From Clostridia bacterium (lineage in GTDB: Bacteria > Bacillota_E > SLMV01 > PUMD01), in contig SKXF01000443.1 of the NCBI GenBank assembly GCA_007128555.1, positions 1-7,861 of the forward strand: 7,861 bases of DNA. The letters run 5' to 3'. Position 1 is the first letter of the stretch; every line of letters begins with the position of its first letter. The notes beneath the pieces are model-generated. The model had not been told where the DNA came from. It searched no databases and saw nothing but the letters and a program-made list of their open reading frames with translations. The position numbers and the translations under genes are program-made. This document shows, piece by piece, positions 5,375 through 7,861 of this stretch.

Positions 5375-6275
5375 AGCTGTGATCCTCCTCGGAAGACTGT
5401 GCGTATTGCAGGAAGATTTCCTCGAGATTCATATCAATGACGTCCAGGGCGAAGTGGGGGATCCGAGAGCATTTGTGTGCGATGTCGTCCACGGAACCGC
5501 GCACCGTGACGAGGTACTTCCTGCCATCGCGTTCGATGTTCACCACGTCTGGATGGTCAAAGAGATCCCCAGGGGGGTCCACCTGGAAGGCGACTCGGAT
5601 GCGCTTCTCGTCGATTTTCATGTCTTCGAGGGGTTTCTCCACCACCAGGCGTCCCCGGTCAAGGATTGCCACGTGATCGGTCACTCGTTCGATCTGGTGC
5701 AGGGCGTGGGATGACAGGATGACGGTCTGTTCTTTGGCGAGTGCCTCCTCCAGGATAACCGTAAGAAGTTCCCTGACCCTGACCGCATCGAGGTGGGCGA
5801 TTGGTTCATCCAGGATGAGGACGCGGGGGTTGTGGGCCAGGGCCAAGATTAACCCGAGCTGGGTCAGCATTCCCGCGGAGAGCTGGGATATGAGGCGCCC
5901 CTGGGGTATCTGGAAGAGATCCAGGTAGCGTTGGGCCAGCCCATCATCCCAGTCCTTGTGAAAGGACTGGGCGAAGCGGAGGATTTCCGCGGCCCGCATG
6001 TAGCCGTAGAGGGAGCGACTCTCCGGCAGATAGCCCACCTGCCGGCGGGCTCTTTCTCCCGCGGTTGTGCCATCGACGCCCAGGATCTCGACCCGTCCAC
6101 TTGTCGGTCGAACCATCCCCATGAGGGTTCTCAACGTCGTGGTCTTACCCGCCCCGTTTCTCCCAACGATGGCATAGATGGAACCTGCAGGAACGGACAG
6201 GCTGAGGTTTTCAACGGCTGTCACGTCACCAAAGCGGCAGGTCAGATTCTCAATTTTCACTGCTATCTCGGTCAT
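5364..6275 (-). CDS. ABC transporter ATP-binding protein
   Basis: This 303-residue ATPase powers the ABC-2 permease encoded downstream. Counting from ATG 6275, Walker A is GRNGAGKT (38-45), the Q-loop region is VGYLPESRSLYGYM, the signature is LSAGM (132-136), Walker B is VLILDEP (152-158) with the catalytic glutamate, the D-loop is IAHLDA, and the switch histidine is in SSHALHQ (H190). The C-terminal 85 residues form an extra domain typical of ABC-2 exporter ATPases. The signature deviates from LSGGQ in its third and fifth residues, and PIAHLD replaces the common PTxGLD, as in the YtrB/EcsA-like group. ATG 6275 is preferred because GGAG lies seven bases upstream. A GTG at 6281 is too close to that SD. 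The start lies within the end of the gntR gene (26-nt overlap), and the stop overlaps the permease start. Confidence 0.92.
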   Translation of the reverse strand: MTEIAVKIENLTCRFGDVTAVENLSLSVPAGSIYAIVGRNGAGKTTTLRTLMGMVRPTSGRVEILGVDGTTAGERARRQVGYLPESRSLYGYMRAAEILRFAQSFHKDWDDGLAQRYLDLFQIPQGRLISQLSAGMLTQLGLILALAHNPRVLILDEPIAHLDAVRVRELLTVILEEALAKEQTVILSSHALHQIERVTDHVAILDRGRLVVEKPLEDMKIDEKRIRVAFQVDPPGDLFDHPDVVNIERDGRKYLVTVRGSVDDIAHKCSRIPHFALDVIDMNLEEIFLQYAQSSEEDHSYEA

Positions 6276-6654
6276 CTTCACACTCCGTTCTGTCCCACTT
6301 CTGCACCATTTCGACCAGTTCCTGGAGGGATAGCCCCAGCAGCCTGGACCGGGTCACCAGCTGCCTGATCAGGGGCCTCAGGATGCGGTACTGATGTTCT
6401 GGCGTGTGCGCGTGCATCGTTCGGGTGATGAAGGTTCCGCTTCCCTGGCGGGTGGCGATCAGACCTTCGCTTTCCAGCTCGCGATAGGCCCGGACCACCG
6501 TGTTGGGGCTCACCGTCAGCTCCGTTGCCATGTCTCGCACAGAGGGTAGTTTATCACCGGGACTGAGGTAGCCGCTGCCCATGGCATGGCGGATCTGATC
6601 CATGATCTGAAGGTAGATGGGTGTTCCAAGCGACGGGTTGATGCTCAGCCACAT
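6250..6654 (-). CDS. GntR family transcriptional regulator, YtrA subfamily
   Basis: This 134-residue protein has a winged helix-turn-helix at residues 10-78, with the family signature LPSVRDMATELTVSPNTVVRAYRELESEGLIATRQGSGTFI. A short helical tail of about 55 residues follows (LIRQLVTRSRLLGLSLQELVEMVQKW). That short effector region defines the YtrA subfamily, whose members repress adjacent ABC transporter operons and respond to envelope-active compounds. ATG 6654 is chosen because the protein then begins MWLSINPSLGTPIYLQI, which fits the family N-terminus. An AGGAG lies 11 bases upstream, a little far. A GTG at 6681 would add nine residues but would place the start inside the operator array. 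It is the first gene of the operon, overlaps the ATPase start, and probably represses its own promoter. Confidence 0.92.
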   Translation of the reverse strand: MWLSINPSLGTPIYLQIMDQIRHAMGSGYLSPGDKLPSVRDMATELTVSPNTVVRAYRELESEGLIATRQGSGTFITRTMHAHTPEHQYRILRPLIRQLVTRSRLLGLSLQELVEMVQKWDRTECEDDRDSSEN

Positions 6655-6673
6655 GGCTAGGTTTGCTCCTGTC

Positions 6674-6701
6674 TGTATCACTGTATCAACTCATTGATAC
6701 A
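6674..6701. promoter_or_regulatory. Probable GntR operator: three TGTATCA half-sites
   Basis: TGTATCA occurs at 6674-6680 and 6682-6688, and its inverse TGATACA at 6695-6701. The last two form a perfect 7-bp inverted repeat around six bases, a dimer site typical of YtrA-type GntR proteins. The third half-site lies one base beyond. The array sits immediately downstream of the -10 of the operon promoter, where binding would block transcription. Confidence 0.7.
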
Positions 6702-6731
6702 ATTATATCCGTGGCGATGCCCTGCTGTACA
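6702..6731 (-). promoter_or_regulatory. Promoter of the gntR-ABC-permease-ybjQ operon
   Basis: On the minus strand a perfect TATAAT -10 lies at 6707-6702. A weak -35 candidate, TGTACA (6731-6726), lies about 18 bases upstream. Transcription would begin near 6695, inside the TGTATCA array. The -10 is clear, but the -35 is poor, so the promoter may be weak or may depend on other contacts. Confidence 0.6.
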
Positions 6732-6820
6732 GATGTCTATCTTGCGAGTTTGGATCTGTTGAGCCCCTCTGTCGTGGGACGGACCCCCTGGGGTAGAATG
6801 GGACAGACGCCCATGAGCTG

Positions 6821-6829
6821 GGAGAGGAG
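6821..6829 (+). promoter_or_regulatory. Ribosome binding site deciding the TTG start at 6837
   Basis: GGAGAGGAG lies seven bases before TTG 6837. The in-frame ATG at 6813 has only a weak SD. A possible -10, TAGAAT at 6794-6799, would give a leader of about 30 bases for the TTG start, consistent with this choice. Confidence 0.6.
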
Positions 6830-6836
6830 ACGCACC

Positions 6837-7667
6837 TTGCATCTACTGCCCGCATGCCCGGAAGACCTGCAAGCCTATCTTGAGATGGACCTGGACCTCG
6901 AGGACGATCACATGACCCACTGCTTCTGTGAGTTTGCCGCTACCCATGCGCTGTACAAGGCCGTGGAACGAGGCCGCATGGTGGGTGTGATGATGCTGGA
7001 ACATCTCACTGATGATCACGCGTATCTGGGAGCGGCCCGCGTGGATCGCCGCTACCGCAAATCGGGTGTTGCCACAGCATTGTGTGAACACCTCATTGCG
7101 CTGGCCCGTGAGCGGGGGTACCGTTGGATCGGACTGTCCACCGAGGAGGAAAATGCCCCGGCAAGGCGGACGGCCAGAAGACTCGGTTTCCAGGTGATGG
7201 GCAGGCACCTCAGCTGCCACAATCATCGAATCTTGCGTCAGCCGAGGCGGGAGGATACATCTTGCTCCATGACCCTCGAGAAGAAGGCGGCCTTGCTGGC
7301 AGATGCTTACGCGCAGACCCGGGTGTTGCCGTGCACGCCCTATGCCCTCATTCCCTGGCCGGAAGGGGGCCTGCCCTCTGACTATCTCGGTCAACTGACC
7401 TTTCACCCCCTAACATCCCCGGATGGGCCGATCATGTATGCCGTGAACCGGGCTGCTCATCCGGAAGACCTTCACGTGATCGCTCTTCACCCGGCTCCCC
7501 ACTATAGCAGGCGGCGGTTGGCTGTCCTGCTGGAGCAGCAGGAGGGACCCCACGAGAGTGCCCACATCGACTTTCCGGTGTACAGCCCCCATGACGTGAG
7601 TGCCCAGGTTGCCCTTCCCGGGACGTGGGAGGTGCTCAGGTGGGTCGTGTACGGGCAGACCCTGTGA
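6837..7667 (+). CDS. GNAT N-acetyltransferase with an extra C-terminal domain
   Basis: This 276-residue protein starts at TTG 6837, chosen for its strong SD; ATG 6813 would add eight residues. The N-terminal half (about 1-135) is a GNAT acetyltransferase: the strand HAYLGAARVDRRYRKSGVATAL carries the acetyl-CoA loop R74-K-S-G-V-A79, and LSTEEENAPARRTARRLGF (100-118) matches motif B. The C-terminal half (about 145-276) was not recognised. It is a mixed alpha/beta-looking region containing LPCTPYALIPWPEGG, with many prolines and histidines and no membrane helix. GNATs transfer acetyl groups to amines of small molecules or proteins; the acceptor here is unknown, and the extra domain may bind it. 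The gene is divergent from the gntR operon and shares its 182-base intergenic region, so the GntR protein could also affect it. Confidence 0.8.
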   Translation: MHLLPACPEDLQAYLEMDLDLEDDHMTHCFCEFAATHALYKAVERGRMVGVMMLEHLTDDHAYLGAARVDRRYRKSGVATALCEHLIALARERGYRWIGLSTEEENAPARRTARRLGFQVMGRHLSCHNHRILRQPRREDTSCSMTLEKKAALLADAYAQTRVLPCTPYALIPWPEGGLPSDYLGQLTFHPLTSPDGPIMYAVNRAAHPEDLHVIALHPAPHYSRRRLAVLLEQQEGPHESAHIDFPVYSPHDVSAQVALPGTWEVLRWVVYGQTL

Positions 7668-7759
7668 GATTGCCCTGCCTGACCGGGTGCCTGCGAGGCC
7701 AGGGTCGCCTCTGCCCGGCGAGTTTGCTACCATGTTGATGGAGAAAGGGGTTCGACGAA

Positions 7760-7861
7760 ATGAAGGTCTTGTTCTTCGGCGCGGGTGTGCTGGGAAGCCT
7801 GTACGCTGCGCGTCTCCATGAAGCAGGCACCGATGTCACCCTGGTTGCTCGCGGAACAAGA
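7760..7861 (+). CDS. Ketopantoate reductase (PanE/ApbA) family protein, N-terminus only
   Basis: From ATG 7760 the frame is open to the window edge and gives 34 residues: MKVLFFGAGVLGSLYAARLH then EAGTDVTLVARGTR. This is the start of a Rossmann fold. G7-A-G9-V-L-G12 is the dinucleotide-binding loop, and the ARG after the second strand (R31) is where the NADP 2'-phosphate is usually bound. The pattern is typical of 2-dehydropantoate 2-reductase family proteins, which reduce ketopantoate to pantoate with NADPH in pantothenate and coenzyme A synthesis, although many relatives act on other 2-keto acids. The SD AAAGGGG (7744-7750) lies nine bases upstream. An extended -10 (TGC-TACCAT, 7725-7733) suggests its own promoter, though the -35 is weak. 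The gene is truncated by the window, so panE itself is not certain. Confidence 0.8.
   Translation, partial: MKVLFFGAGVLGSLYAARLHEAGTDVTLVARGTR

Noticed and set aside
7683..7718. CCGGG/CCCGG inverted repeat after the GNAT gene as a terminator
   Set aside because: The stem is only five base pairs, the loop is long, and no T-run follows it on either strand.
1..7861. CRISPR array, tRNA or rRNA gene, insertion sequence or phage gene
   Set aside because: No short regularly spaced repeats, cloverleaf-like sequence, transposase motifs or terminal inverted repeats were seen by reading both strands.

Overview
The window is G+C-rich bacterial chromosomal DNA with dense, often overlapping genes. It has strong Shine-Dalgarno (SD) sequences, several probable TTG starts, and a GntR regulator of the YtrA type next to an ABC-2 transporter. 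These traits fit a Bacillota-like or related G+C-rich lineage, but nothing here fixes the taxon. No rRNA, tRNA, CRISPR array, transposase or phage gene was seen.

Layout from left to right. (1) 1-729 (+) is the C-terminal end of a large acidic tandem-repeat protein whose beta-rich repeats loosely resemble YfaP/DUF2135 domains. (2) 823-2521 (-) is a two-gene unit: a RimJ/RimL-type GNAT acetyltransferase broken by a one-base deletion, then an unusual Nudix-HD fusion protein whose ATG overlaps the acetyltransferase stop (ATGA). (3) 2522-3157 has no convincing gene and looks less G+C-rich. (4) 3158-3355 (+) encodes a small two-helix membrane protein with AT-rich codons and a TTG start. (5) 3530-4048 (+) is a TadA/CMP-type zinc deaminase. 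(6) 4049-4285 is a convergent gap with a hairpin that looks like a bidirectional terminator. (7) 6654 down to 4286 (-) is a compact operon of YtrA-type GntR repressor, ABC ATPase, ABC-2 permease and a YbjQ/UPF0145 protein. Its promoter has a perfect TATAAT -10 next to three TGTATCA half-sites, the likely operator. (8) 6837-7667 (+), divergent from that operon, is a GNAT acetyltransferase with an extra, unrecognised C-terminal domain. (9) 7760-7861 (+) is the N-terminus of a ketopantoate reductase (PanE/ApbA) family protein cut by the window edge.

The best-supported functional unit is the autoregulated gntR-ABC-permease-ybjQ operon. The proposed logic is that the GntR protein binds the TGTATCA array and represses the operon until a signal, perhaps a membrane-active or envelope stress, releases it. 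The most unusual protein architecture is the Nudix-HD fusion, which joins two nucleotide-hydrolase folds in one chain. No clearly new multi-gene system was found. The items most worth checking are that fusion, the YbjQ link to the ABC operon, the tandem-repeat protein and the small membrane protein.
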